Source: Brachycybe producta
Lineage: Eukaryota; Arthropoda; Diplopoda; Playtdesmida; Andrognathidae
Assembly: GCA_036925085.1 (NCBI GenBank)
Contig: JAUPFP010000035.1
Span: 1,664,356 to 1,728,355, forward strand
Direction of reading: 5' to 3'
DNA length: 64,000 bases
The notes below the pieces were generated by a model, which was not told the DNA's origin, made no database searches, and saw nothing but the letters and a program-made list of their open reading frames with translations. A program made the position numbers and the translations under genes. Below are positions 11,028 through 22,198 of this stretch, piece by piece; positions within the stretch are counted from its first letter, which is position 1, and each line of letters opens with the position of its first letter.

Positions 11028-13900
11028 TATCTATTACTATTAACTATGACAAATTTGTTGCAAATAATATTTTTTGCCTTTATAAACACTAAAACGAAGG
11101 TTTTTTTTGTATTAATAAGCATGTATGTATTGTGGTCACACCCATACCAATGACAAATCTATTGTAATGGGTGTGACAACAACAATGCTGTTACTGCTGC
11201 ATGAAACATACCGATTGTCATAAAGTATTGTGATAAGAATATATGACTTTTATGGCAATTGTCTGGAGATAAAATTTGTATAGGAACTCACTTTGTATGC
11301 ATACATACAATCACATACATACTGTACATGCATGCATGATTTGCATATCCGTGATTAAACTTTTTTTTTGCACATTTAAAAGGCAATAAGTATAATATTT
11401 TTAAGAATGAAAAAAAAAATCTTAATTTTACCACAAATAATTGTTGCTTGCCTTGTTGCTGTATTGTTGATTTCTAAATACTTTTTTTTTTCTGAAGAAA
11501 AAAATTCACTTCCAATTATGAAGGACTTTTACAAGAAGGTCATTAGTTCAAATAATAAAATACCTGAAGATCTTCGGTTATTTTTCAAGGAAGACTTCTT
11601 TTAACAAGCTTTAATACAGATAAATTTAACTTGTTTTTATATAACTAATGAATGATGATAAAAATGCATCCTTTATTCCTATCCTTTCAATTACGCTTCT
11701 TTTTACTCTAACCTTTGTTCAAACTGATGTCATAGATAAAATTAACATAACACATTCCTTGCCAACACCTGGTGTAATGTAATGAATTTAACCTTTTTTA
11801 TTTTAAAAATAAAAAAATGACACTGAAATTACAAATGTCTGTTATTTGCAACCAATCAAAAAACAAATCAATTTTTCAAACAGATTTTATAATTACAAGA
11901 GTTGTCTCTAAACATAAAATACATTTTCAATGAAAATATTTAAAGTAGAAATTAAAATCGTGTTCAACTATTTAATGAAAACGTGATTGCTTATTTTAAA
12001 GTAAATTCAAGCTGTTTCAATTTTCTTAAACATGAATCACTTTTATGCTTATATCGAGATTATTTTTTAAGTGTAAACAAATTTAGATATAAATTCAAGG
12101 AACAAAGTTGGCACTGGAACTTAAAACTTAAACTTGATAGTAGTGAACAGAGTTCCAACATAGAAAAACCTGTTAAAAGGTACTCGGATAAATAAATGTA
12201 TTTATTTTTATGTCGGAACCCTGTTGAGAGGGTTCAAGTAGAATTAAATTGCTGTGCCTCCTCGTGGAATTTCTGCCTGACTAGACTGAGGAACCAACTT
12301 GAAACCAAAATTGAAATTTTGAAGGCAATAAATAAAAATATATGATAATTTCATAATTATTTTCATGAAGTTTTAAATTTTCTTTTTTTTTTTAAATCTG
12401 CCATAAAAAGTTTATTTTCAAAAATATCATCATGAAAATATTCTAGCATTCCTTAGTATGAAGCAACATTTAATTTTAAGATCAGTTAAATGATAGAAAC
12501 CAGTGTATAGTAAATGATAAAATATGAAAACTTTCACGACTACATACATCTTTTTAAATAAAACCTTTTATAACAGCTTAAGAAATAAAAAGTTATAAAC
12601 AAAAATTTTTATGAGAATATTCTTCATTAATTATTTTTTAGTCTTCTAGTTTTCCAACTTCGTTGAGCATTTCTAAAAAGCCAAATTAATGCGATTTATA
12701 AAATTAAATGTAAAAATTCTCCCAAAGCGTCCCCACTTATACATTAGCTGAGCTTGGTTTTTAATTTTTTTTTTGTTGCAACTAATAAAATTTTCACATG
12801 AACAGCGTCTCATACATAGCAAACTCTTCGAGCGACTTTAAATTTAAGATTCCGTGCAAAAAAATAAGTCAAATATTGCTGTGAATCTTGCACAATTTCT
12901 TAAAAAAACGAAGATCAGCATTTTCTGTACGACGGGTCTTGCAAGAAACCACTTTTAAAGTTTTGCAAGAGTATTTGTCACATTTGTAATTGCAATTAAT
13001 TCAAGTACACACATTGCTGTGACTCTTGCTTTAGATATTGTCAATGTGATAGGCACTTAAATCGCTTACAATCGGCCACTGTTTGTTAACCGTTAACTAT
13101 ATACGAATTATATAGATAATAATTTACAAATATTCTAAAAGAAACAATTAACAGTCACAATTTACAATATATAAAAAATGTCAAAAATTTCTAAAAAAAT
13201 ATTAAACCTATTTTAAGAGAAAAATGATTTACTTAAAAGCAGCAGTAATTCAGTCTGTAGTTTCATTCCATGATTAATTTAAAATATTTTAATTGTTATA
13301 TTGTATGAATGTTTTTCACTTAGTAGGCCTAGAACAAATTAGAAATTGTTTTTTTTTTACCTACAATCACACAACCAACAACTACCTTGTATAAAACAAT
13401 CAGGAAGAAAATAAAAATTAGAAGATAATTAAATGCTGTTGACTTCAAAAATCATGATAGCATGATTAGCAACAAACATACTTTTGCATTGTAATATACT
13501 GTACTGTAGGTATCATCTCTCTTCGTCTTTATATTGCACCATCACTGAGAATGCCTTTTGTTATTAAAATTTAAATTAATATGCAATTTAAATATAGAGT
13601 AATTTATGAACTAATATTGTTAATTATGAGTTCATTAACATACCAGTAAAGCTTAAGTTTGTCATGCAACAACACACTGCTGTAAAATGTTCGCTACAAA
13701 AAAAGTTAGTAATTTTGAAGCATTTTCTAATGCTTTGGTCAAGTACATGTGGCTTACAGTTCACGACTTAAGGTAGACCTATTAGTCGCGTGAAAATGAC
13801 ATCAAATGCCCTTGACGCACTTTGAATGGCAATAACCATCTCATCACGTAATGACTATGTAAACGCAATGTGAATATATAATGAATATGTAAATGAATAT
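11028..13900. other. AT-rich DNA, no gene seen
   Basis: AT-rich with many homopolymer runs. Near 12395-12450 is another copy of the motif CCATAAAAAGTTTATTTTC followed by AAAAATATCATCATGAAAA, recurring through the window. A 7-bp hairpin (GAACCCT/AGGGTTC) lies at 12216-12235. No domain was recognised in the short open frames. Confidence 0.6.
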
Positions 13901-13982
13901 GCAGAAACTAATGAAGGGTGCAATGCGAATATTTTGACCAGAGCATTAAACAACACCTCGTAGGTGTACACGGGTCCAAGTG

Positions 13983-14142
13983 TATAAAAAGCCACGGGTC
14001 CCTCTGCTCATTGTCCATACTTGCTCAACTTTTGTACTATGTTGGTCTTTATACGTATCACATCATGGGCACGTGGACGCACCTTTGATTTCAACGTTCA
14101 TTTTTGTGTATCTTTTACGTTTCTCATACAAGAATGAATAAA
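13983..14142 (+). promoter_or_regulatory. TATA box and downstream poly(A) signal, possible LTR-like promoter
   Basis: TATAAAAA at 13983-13990 is followed 147 bp later by AATAAA at 14137-14142. The TATA box is bracketed by two copies of CACGGGTCC (13969-13977 and 13993-14001). A TATA box, a short transcribed stretch and a nearby poly(A) signal is the arrangement of a retroviral-type LTR. No second LTR, TSD or pol gene was found to prove it. It could also be a small-gene promoter or chance. Confidence 0.35.
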
Positions 14143-14495
14143 ATGTTTATAATCAGAAACAACGTTGTCTTTATGTTTGGAAACTAACCCTTCTCTAAAC
14201 TGGCTGGTGAAACCATAGGGCAAGAAGACATACAGATCCCTTATGGAGCAAATCTTTAAGAATGACAATCAGAAATGGATGGTCGCCATAATTCTGAGAG
14301 ACTTCATACCTACTCAGGATGACATCTACAATCCATAACCATCCGTCTATTTAGGTACCTCCAATCTTCCTCGTGTGGCTACCACATGACCGAGGGAAGA
14401 AACGAGCTACCAAAATAGAAGTCAAATCGTCGTCGCGCTCACAAATACAAGTTAATTTTTATGCATAAAATCCCTTTCAAAAAAGTTCCACCGAG

Positions 14496-14681
14496 ACTTA
14501 CTACACGGCATAAACTATTCCAATAGATGTGTCGATTATATGTCCTCCTGTGCTGTCTCCACACCTAATGCATATGACATCTCACAAGACAATTGAAAAT
14601 AATTGTGTATGGTCCATATGGAGCTTGAGTAGGACATATATCGACACTTTAATAGGTATAAGCAAAGCCGTGTAATAAGCC
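14496..14681. repeat. Imperfect palindrome, MITE-like
   Basis: The left arm ACTTACTACACGGC... and right arm ...GCCGTGTAATAAGC are inverted. They continue through GATGTGTCGATTATATGTCC on the left and, on the other strand, AGTGTCGATATATGTCC on the right. Each arm is about 65 bp, with a short centre. No target duplication was identified. Confidence 0.5.
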
Positions 14682-16744
14682 TCATTGTCTTACCATACAG
14701 ACACGTACTGGCGTACTAGGTGTAGGGTGCGCCAATCACGTATCATGCGTTTTGTTTAAGAATATGTATTTCGAAACTGTAATACCTACACTTTTCTAAT
14801 TTTTTAAGTTAGTTGTTAACGCTATAATAAAATATGTGTACAAAATTTGAATTAAGTTAGTTGAAAATTAAAAAAAAAGTTATTTGGTAAACAAGCCGGT
14901 AGTCAGAAAGTCACCAGAAGTCACACTAAACTGGAAGGCCCTTTGAAGCCTCTCGAAACTGCCTAACCTCTGGAGCCTCTGTATTTATATGTTTGGTGCT
15001 ATACTCGAAAAATGTTGCTAATTTTTGTAGCTCGCTCTACTCACCACTAGAAAAAAAAAACTAGAGCTGGGGAAATGCATCCCCGATTCCCGATATTGCT
15101 AACCTAGGATTTTATAGCCTGTTACCACCCTAGCAAAAAAATAACTAGCATTATGAATATGTACATGCAAAATTCCCTATACTTTTGTTAGTGGTCACGC
15201 CTACCTATAAATATTGTATAATGCCGTGCATAGTTTACTTGAAATTTGTATAGGACAACAGCCTTCAATCATCTGGTTAAAATGTTAAGAATTCTATAAC
15301 TTTACTTAAGCCAAAGTGAAACTTAAAGCTAAACTTAACTTTCTATAGACATACACCACCGAGTTTTGTCTTTAAATTTTAAGTTTAACCTTATGGTAAG
15401 AGTCTCAAATTGTAAATTTTCAAACAATTGTGACCAAAAATATTTTAATAGTTATAAATTATTTGCATTTTTTACTACCTTTTTGGCTGCACCAAAATAA
15501 AAACGGCCCTTATTTGTAGACTTTAAATAGACTTAAATACCACTCTGGTATATGACAACTTGAGATTACTTTCTCAGTTACTGAAATGATGTACGGTTTC
15601 CAGGAAGTTGTTTTAATGCACGCATGTACATGTAAAGCAGAAACCAAAAGGGCATTGCAAACGAAAATGCCAGATCTGAAAATAGCCCCATGGCTGTTTT
15701 AAAATCTGGCTCACCAGGATAAAATGACCACTCTGAACAATCGTCTAAAAACAAAGCATGCAGTTGATTTAAATATCTCCATCTGTAATCTTTAATTGCT
15801 ACATATTATAGCTGCTAGTTGATAACTGCTAGCATTTTGAATGATAATTACCTCGTTATTAAAATAGGTTTGTAATTAATTTTGGAAAGTGTAGATTGCG
15901 TGAGAACCTGACAAAAACTAACTTCTGCAATGCATGTTAATGTTGTCCTAAAATAGCCAAATATAGACAATAATATCATTATACAAGTGGAAAATATTGT
16001 TGTCTAAAAGTAAAAAAAAAAATAGACCAAAATGAAAATTCAAAAAAAAAAAATTATGCTCGCTTCGCTTGCATTTATTTATGGACTACATTATAAGCCT
16101 TCAGGGCAGAGATTTGGAACGGAGCCCGGAGCTGGAGCTCAGAACAGTGGAGCAGCATGTGTTTGCCCAGAGGGTGGTAAGTGTGGAGTTGGTGGAGTGT
16201 GGTAACATTTAACAAGTTAATGTAAATTGTAATCATTCAGTATTAATAAAATAAATAAATAAAAAAAAATAAATTGAATAAAATACATTAATTTTTTTTA
16301 AAAAAAATTTAATGAAAAATTAATTTGAACCGGAGCACGGAGCGGAGCTGCCAATATTGTTGCCGGAGTGGAGCAATTAAAAACGGTGTTGCTTCAAAGC
16401 CCCGCTTCACGATATGTTTTAGGATTTCCATAGGGCCAATATTAAACGATTTTTATCGTCGTATTGCTACTTGTAAATTCTCCACTTAACAGCAACATTA
16501 AATTAGCTGGAATGAATAACCTCATACTATTAATTGAATTACTTATTTTATTGTGCTCTCAAAAAAAAAACATCAGGCTAAATATTAATTTCTTTTAGAA
16601 AAATAATAACTATTTTAAGTAATTTTCTTTGTTTCTTCCTTAAAAAAAGACATTTTAAATATTACACGGAAGAAAGCAATTTTGAAAATTGTATCATGAG
16701 GTTTTCTCGACAAAAAAGTATTTTTTTTCCAACATTTTTTTTTC
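14682..16744. other. AT-rich DNA with a GGAGC-rich patch, no gene
   Basis: Mostly unremarkable. Around 16120-16395 words such as GGAGCCCGGAGCTGGAGC, GGAGCACGGAGCGGAGC and GGAGTGGAGC surround an AT-rich core. They resemble the ends of some hAT-like elements, but I could not define ends or a target duplication. Confidence 0.45.

Positions 16745-16797
<53 letters not shown>
16745..16797. repeat. (ATT)n microsatellite
   Basis: About 17 uninterrupted ATT/TTA units. The tyrosine-rich open frame across it is an artefact of the repeat. Confidence 0.97.
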
Positions 16798-17727
16798 AGA
16801 AAAAAATAATAACGCTTATTGTTCTTGCAATGCTTTCTGTTTTGTTTTTCCAGAGCTTAAGAAAACGTCCAATTGTTTGTCATGGACGACTTAAAAGTAA
16901 CATTAATATACACTCGTACAAATTTCCTTAGAAGAAAAAAATCTAATAATTGCATCTCTGTCGAATTTATTTCTTAAAAGAAATTTTTTTTTCTAAGTAC
17001 ATAGATCTCAAATAATTTCTATTTTTAATCCATTATCTAGGCTAGAGAATTTAGCCAATAGGTTAGTGTTCTCATTACAAGCAAGAGAGATGCTCAGATC
17101 TGCTCCTAGTACACATCACATTACATTTACATTACACACTTAAGTTAAATGTCTGGGAGTAGCCTCAAAATACTTATTGACAACCTATATTTACATCTTC
17201 AATGAAAAATTATTCATAATATATTATTTCTATGTCATTTCCGCATTCTCATTAAGTGTCTAATTTTCTATAGAACAAGATAAAGAATATTTCTAAATTA
17301 TGTTCTTCATAGGGATTTTATAATTGAGATTTTTTTTTAAATTAAAGAAATTTACAAAACAAATTCAGATGATCAAATATGTAATGGAGAATTTGAAAGT
17401 GAATTTTAAATAATAAAAACTAAAAAAAAATGAATATGGAATATTTCTTTTTTACAAATTTCTAAAACTTGATGTGAAAAACGAAAATTTATATTTAAAT
17501 ACGGTAAAATACAAATTTCCAAAATATAACAAAGAATGAGTGTTTTAGAATCTGTTATCAGAAAAGAAAATGATACGAACATCATAAGGTTTTTTTTTTC
17601 ATTTCAAGTTGTTCCACAATTCAAGACAAATTTCTGATAAAATGTCCAAATACTAAGAAGTTCATCATCGTTTTTAAAACTAACATCGCTCATATATAAT
17701 TCCGTGTATGCCTAGTTTCAAACTACG

Positions 17728-17751
17728 ATACACGTATCGCGATACGTGTAT
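17728..17751. repeat. Perfect 24-bp palindrome
   Basis: A 12-bp arm ATACACGTATCG is followed directly by its exact reverse complement, centred between 17739 and 17740. It is GC-balanced and not simple sequence. It lies about 100 bp beyond the stop codon of the mariner relic, where the element's 3' end would be expected, and may mark two abutting inverted ends. Confidence 0.9.
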
Positions 17752-17851
17752 GATAGATACTGCATTTACATGTAAACCAAAGGAGGCATTCGTGTATCGC
17801 CATATGCCTGTAGAATTTATTTTAATCAACTTTTTAGAAAAGACAAATACA

Positions 17852-18226
17852 TCATTTTTCGAAATAATCTCCTTGCTTTTCAATACACTTTGTCCATCTG
17901 TCAACAAGCATTCGTATCCCCTTATTAAAAACGTTTTAGGTTGAGCTGCGAAATCTTCATCAGAGGTGAATCTTCGTCCTCAAAGGGCTGCTTTCAGAGA
18001 ACCAAACAGGTGAAAGTCCGATGGCGCAAGATCATGACTATAGGGAGGATGCTTTAAAAACGTCAAAACGAAGCTTTTGTAGAATGTAAACAGTGTGGGC
18101 AGATATGTGTTGACGAGCATTGTCATGCTAGATCACAACGCGTTACACATATTGTCGTGTAAAAGTAGGCTTACTCATCTAGTTTGTAAAATACCTTCAA
18201 CAGTTTCTTAAGCCTGAATCCCACCA
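17852..18226 (-). pseudogene. mariner (DD34D) transposase, C-terminal half, broken
   Basis: Mariner transposases cut and paste their own element. On the minus strand, WWDSG is encoded at the upstream edge, then HDNARQH (18127 downward), FDVFK, HPPYSHDLAPSDFHLFGSLK, and finally VDRWTKCIEKQGDYFEK with its stop at 17852-17854. This is the normal end of a mariner protein. The aspartate of HDNA and that of APSD are separated by 34 residues, the DD34D spacing of mariner. The relic is broken by several in-frame stops upstream of HDNA, a one-base frame change between DVFK and HPPYS, and TGA in place of an arginine codon after LKAAL. Nothing upstream of the WWD region was recognised, so the N-terminal DNA-binding half is lost. 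Confidence 0.88.
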
Positions 18227-19156
18227 CATGCATGAAAAAAAATCCCAAACTAAAAATTGAAATAAAAATCAGAAAAAAACATTTCCGCTTTCCTTCGCAT
18301 TCAAGAGTTGAAAGAAACAAGTTTAAAGTTTTTCTGCCAAATAAATAGAATGAAATTATTCAAATTAGATATAACTCCTTTTTCAGTCTTGTCTTATTCA
18401 GAAAGTAAACCTTGTAGTTTTTTTAAACGTAGAATAACTATTGTTAAAGTGACCATTGTGTACAAAACCCTTATAAATAATACAAATTTACTTAGCCATA
18501 ATCGGTTAAAAACGTCAAAAGAAAAAAAAAATTCATGTTCAGTTGTACTTAATACATTTTAGTGGTTTGTAAAATGCCTGATACATTCCTTTGGATTTTA
18601 GAAAGACTTAACCTTTTCAAAGTTTCCCTCTTTGTACATATGTAGAAATTATTCTTCTCGAGGTGAAAGTGTTAAAGATTTCAGTTCACGTTCAAACTTT
18701 TTTTCTTTTCTCTTTCTCTTTCTTTGTTCCTTTCCTTTTAAATTCATTTTTTGAAATAGATAAAACGCCATTATGTATTTTCTGAACCCCTCCTCCTTTC
18801 ATTTAAAAAACAAGACACTGACTGACAGCTTTCATAACTGCTGAACCGAAAACACAGAAAAAACACCTCACCATTGTAGGGGAGAAAAAGAAATGACACT
18901 TTATAATTTAAAACAGGATTGAATACAAAATTAATTTATTCATAGCTATGTAAATTTAGGCCATTTTAGTGAAGAATGTCAATTTATTTTTTAAAAAAAT
19001 GTATTTATACCAAGTAACTTTGAACAGGTCAAATTAAAGTCGAGTTGGTCTCCACTTTTACTTTCAAAACATAATTAAAAATGTGTTTTGAAAACAATTC
19101 TTAAGAAAAACTTTGAAAGTGTTTTAAAAATTAACAGAGTAACCTGAATCACATAA
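18227..19156. other. AT-rich DNA, nothing recognised
   Basis: The missing N-terminal half of the mariner transposase would be expected just here on the minus strand but could not be recognised. No other gene is supported. Confidence 0.6.
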
Positions 19157-19512
19157 GGGTGAGTCTAGACAATAGAACAGAACAACGAATAGACTAATAT
19201 TCGCGAACAGTGTGGACGGTTTTCCGAACATTTGTCTGTAACAAATTGCGTTCGTTGTTCTATTCGGCCCTATCCACTAGTTGTCGATTTTTGCCCGTCA
19301 CATCAAAGGATGTTCGTGTTCGGGTCAGGAGTAGTTTGGACGTCTCGGCAAACATTTCCCCGAATATACCGAGCTAGATGGAAAAAAAGTCTGAGGTTAT
19401 ATCAACCGGGAAGACGTTTCGAACATGATCAGTAACATGTTCTGTTCAAGCCACATCGACCAGAACAGCGAACATGTTCTGTCCGGTGTTCTGCTCTCGT
19501 CTGGTCGCACCC
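19157..19512. mobile_element. MITE with GGGTG(A/C)G(T/A)C ends
   Basis: The left end is GGGTGAGTCTAGACAATAG, then AACAGAACAACG. The right end on the other strand is GGGTGCGACCAGACGAGAGC, then AGAACACCG. The inverted match covers about 30 bp. The flanks are TAA on the left and TAG on the right, so a 3-bp duplication is possible but not exact. The interior is rich in GAACA/TGTTC words and open in one frame for 67 residues, without a domain. Confidence 0.65.
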
Positions 19513-20241
19513 TAGCAAATTTTTACATTCAGGCCTTTCCGGGTGTCTAAAATTTTTCTGACGTTACATGGCTGTTTTGGCGACTTTTTAGCCCAACATG
19601 AAGTACAAAACAAAAAATCAGAATTTAAAATTACCATAAAATGTTAATTTCTACATTTATCACTTACAATGCTGAATAACAACAATTATATTTCACTGTA
19701 CACTTTCATTTGCATACTCTGAAATGACTTTTTTTTAAAAAAAAAATCGAGTTTCTTGACCACTAAACTTTTAATCTTAATTATTTAAATTTCAGCCTGA
19801 TATTTTATACTAATATCAAAAAAATTAAACAGGTTAATTGGTGTAATGAGAAATAGAAAGTAAAATGTAAATTTATAGAAAGTAACTTGCATAAAAAAAA
19901 TGCTGAACTCTCAGCAACATCATAGGATTTAAATAATTTTTTGATGCTGTGTGTTGCTAAACAAAAACTTAAATAATTTTTGTTCTAAGAACTGTCAATT
20001 CACTTTTTTAATTACACCCATTCAAATTATACAGAAAAAATTCTGTGCTAATGGGTTGCACTGCATATATTTAAATAACATGCACACACATAAGAAAACA
20101 GTTACATAAATTAAGTCCCAACTGCATGTACTGTATGTTTACTATTACGATAATAATGGCTAAGTATAAAAGTTAATTTTCTGTCATAATAGTTGAGTCT
20201 AAATGAATGCTAAGTCAAAGACTCAAAAGGTAGTGCTAAAC

Positions 20242-21420
20242 TAGAGGCGTGCAAATAAAAGTTTCAGTAAACTAAAAAGACTAATTAGTCGAATTATTCA
20301 ATGCAAAATAACTCCCTGTTCACTAATCATAAAACACTAAAAGGTTTTTTTTCGTTTAGTCGACTAAGAAATTTAGTTGACTAAAAAAATACTGTGTTCA
20401 GACTGGCAATGAATAGATGCTTTGCGATTTTTCGTCCAAAAAATACACGAAATAAAATGAAAACGATATATTTTTAATTAAATTCGTTTTTTATTTATTT
20501 CGTAATTAAATTTCGTTAATGGTTTGCGTTCTGCCAAAACGAAAAAAATTAAAATAAAACACGAAATATGACATTTTTGGCTACAATTAAAACCTGAAAC
20601 AAAAAGTACCTATGTGCATTACTAAAACCAGAAATCACAACGGCGACAACAAGGGATGGAAATGGTAATAACAGCAAATAAATAAAAAGTAAAAAACAAT
20701 TAAATATTATAACCTACCTTTAACCTAACATCTGCTGCTTTTTGTTGAGTAAATTTAATACTTTCCTGGAGATTACATGCACTAATTTCTTCAAAATATT
20801 CTATCGTTTGTTTGAAGTGGGAAAAAAAATGGCTGCTTTTTTGACTAAAATGTCAACAAACGCGCATGCGCGACTTTTTCGTGGTAACGAAATATAAGAA
20901 ATGTTTCGTCACGAAAAATAGAAAAAATATCGTAACGACACTTGTAAAATTAGACTGAAAATACGAAATAATTTTAAATATATCGTATTTTTAATGTATT
21001 TCGTATTTTCTCACATTTCGTTTTACAGTTCGCAAAGCATCTAATACCATATGGTGTCTGAACGCAAATCAATCCAGTATTCAATTCTGGAATAGCTAGT
21101 CCACCTCTTCAGGTGGATTCAATACTGGATTAAGTTAACAAGTGTATGTGCACATACCCACCATGCTTTGCCAACAAATTCAGCGCTCCGTCTAAAACCC
21201 GAATAAAATAAAATTTACCATGACATTGAACAGGAATATAAATATGTGTGGGTTTATTTTCATCAATAGCACTAACTAACAACGTCTCCTGAAAACCAGT
21301 TTGATCTTGGCTATCTGGACACAGTAGTGGCTTCAGTACTGCTTCAATGCCGCATTTACTAATGCTGTATTCAAATTCTGGTTGCAGTCTGAACACAGCA
21401 TTAGTTGCAGCACGCCTCTA
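20242..21420. mobile_element. hAT-type TIR element containing further nested inverted repeats
   Basis: The outer ends are TAGAGGCGTGC at both extremities in inverted orientation, the style of hAT TIRs. No matching 8-bp duplication was found (the flanks have drifted or the boundary is off). Inside, CTGTGTTCAGACTG at 20392-20405 is the exact inverse of 21385-21398, indicating a second element. Inside that sits the element at 20414-21043. The 88-residue minus-strand frame at 21130-21396 begins in the second inverted repeat and has no recognised domain. Confidence 0.6.
20414..21043. mobile_element. Nested TIR element, TAGATGCTTTGCGA ends
   Basis: TAGATGCTTTGCGA occurs at the left, and its inverse TCGCAAAGCATCTA, with one base changed near the inner edge, at the right. 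TA at both extremes is compatible with a TA duplication. The interior repeats short CGAAAT/ATTTCG words on both strands, giving it extra self-complementarity. No coding sequence. Confidence 0.6.
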
Positions 21421-22005
21421 AATTAGATAGCAAGTTTCATGTAAACATTGTTGAGTTTATCACACAAGCTTTGGGTTTACGATCAATAAGAATACGACCC
21501 TTAGTTTGGTTGCATTTTTAGGCTATTTGAATTCCATGTACCAGAATTTTAAGAAATTAAAAGTTCAAAAGAAAAAGGCAAAACACAAATTCGACATTAG
21601 GAACTTGCCACTTGAACTGTAATTCTATCCATTGGGCAATAAGCAGGGTAACAATATAACAACCGTGTTAAGTGATACTCAACAAGCAGGTTTTCTCTCT
21701 TTCTACATTTAAAATGTTTAGAGGGTTCAAAAATTAAAGTTCAAGGGCAAACTTTTCTTTTTTTATATATATTGTTATCATTAAAATGCATTTTTATGGC
21801 CTTTTAATTTTGACTAATGACCAAAATTTATTTTTAAAAATATCAACATGAAAAAGCATTTAGCTTATTCGTTGACTTTTCTAGTTACTAAACCAATTCC
21901 AACTTCTTAAAATTGCCACTGAATAGGCTGGAAAGTGGGCTAGACCGATTAAAGATCTTTAAGCAAACCACCCAACACCCAACCCCACACTAGCAGTGTA
22001 ATATT

Positions 22006-22198
22006 GGGTGCATTCCGAAATTTCAGTTACTCGGCATTAGAGTTAACTTGAAGAATTTACCATATATTTTGCATGGATCATGTCAAAATTCCATTAACTA
22101 CTAAATCTGAGATATTTATGTAAATAAAAATTCAGCCTTTTGACATGAATGGCGCCCCAATACATTGTAAGAGCCAAGCAGAGTAACCGAACGCACCC
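22006..22198. mobile_element. Short MITE with GGGTGCNTTC ends
   Basis: The left end GGGTGCATTCCG..GTTACTCGGC is inverted relative to the right end (other strand GGGTGCGTTCGGTTACTCTGC). It is about 190 bp, non-coding and AT-rich between the ends. Confidence 0.6.

Noticed and set aside
16120..16400. GGAGC-rich patch as a hAT element
   Set aside because: CAGGGCAGAG-like start noted, but no inverse end and no 8-bp duplication could be found.
17043..17107. tRNA-like words (AGCCAATAGGTTAGTG ... GCTCAGATCTGCTCC)
   Set aside because: The B box is poor and no cloverleaf could be drawn; too weak to annotate.
21130..21396. 88-codon minus-strand frame that looks protein-like
   Set aside because: It begins inside an inverted repeat of a nested element; no family, splice sites or promoter recognised.
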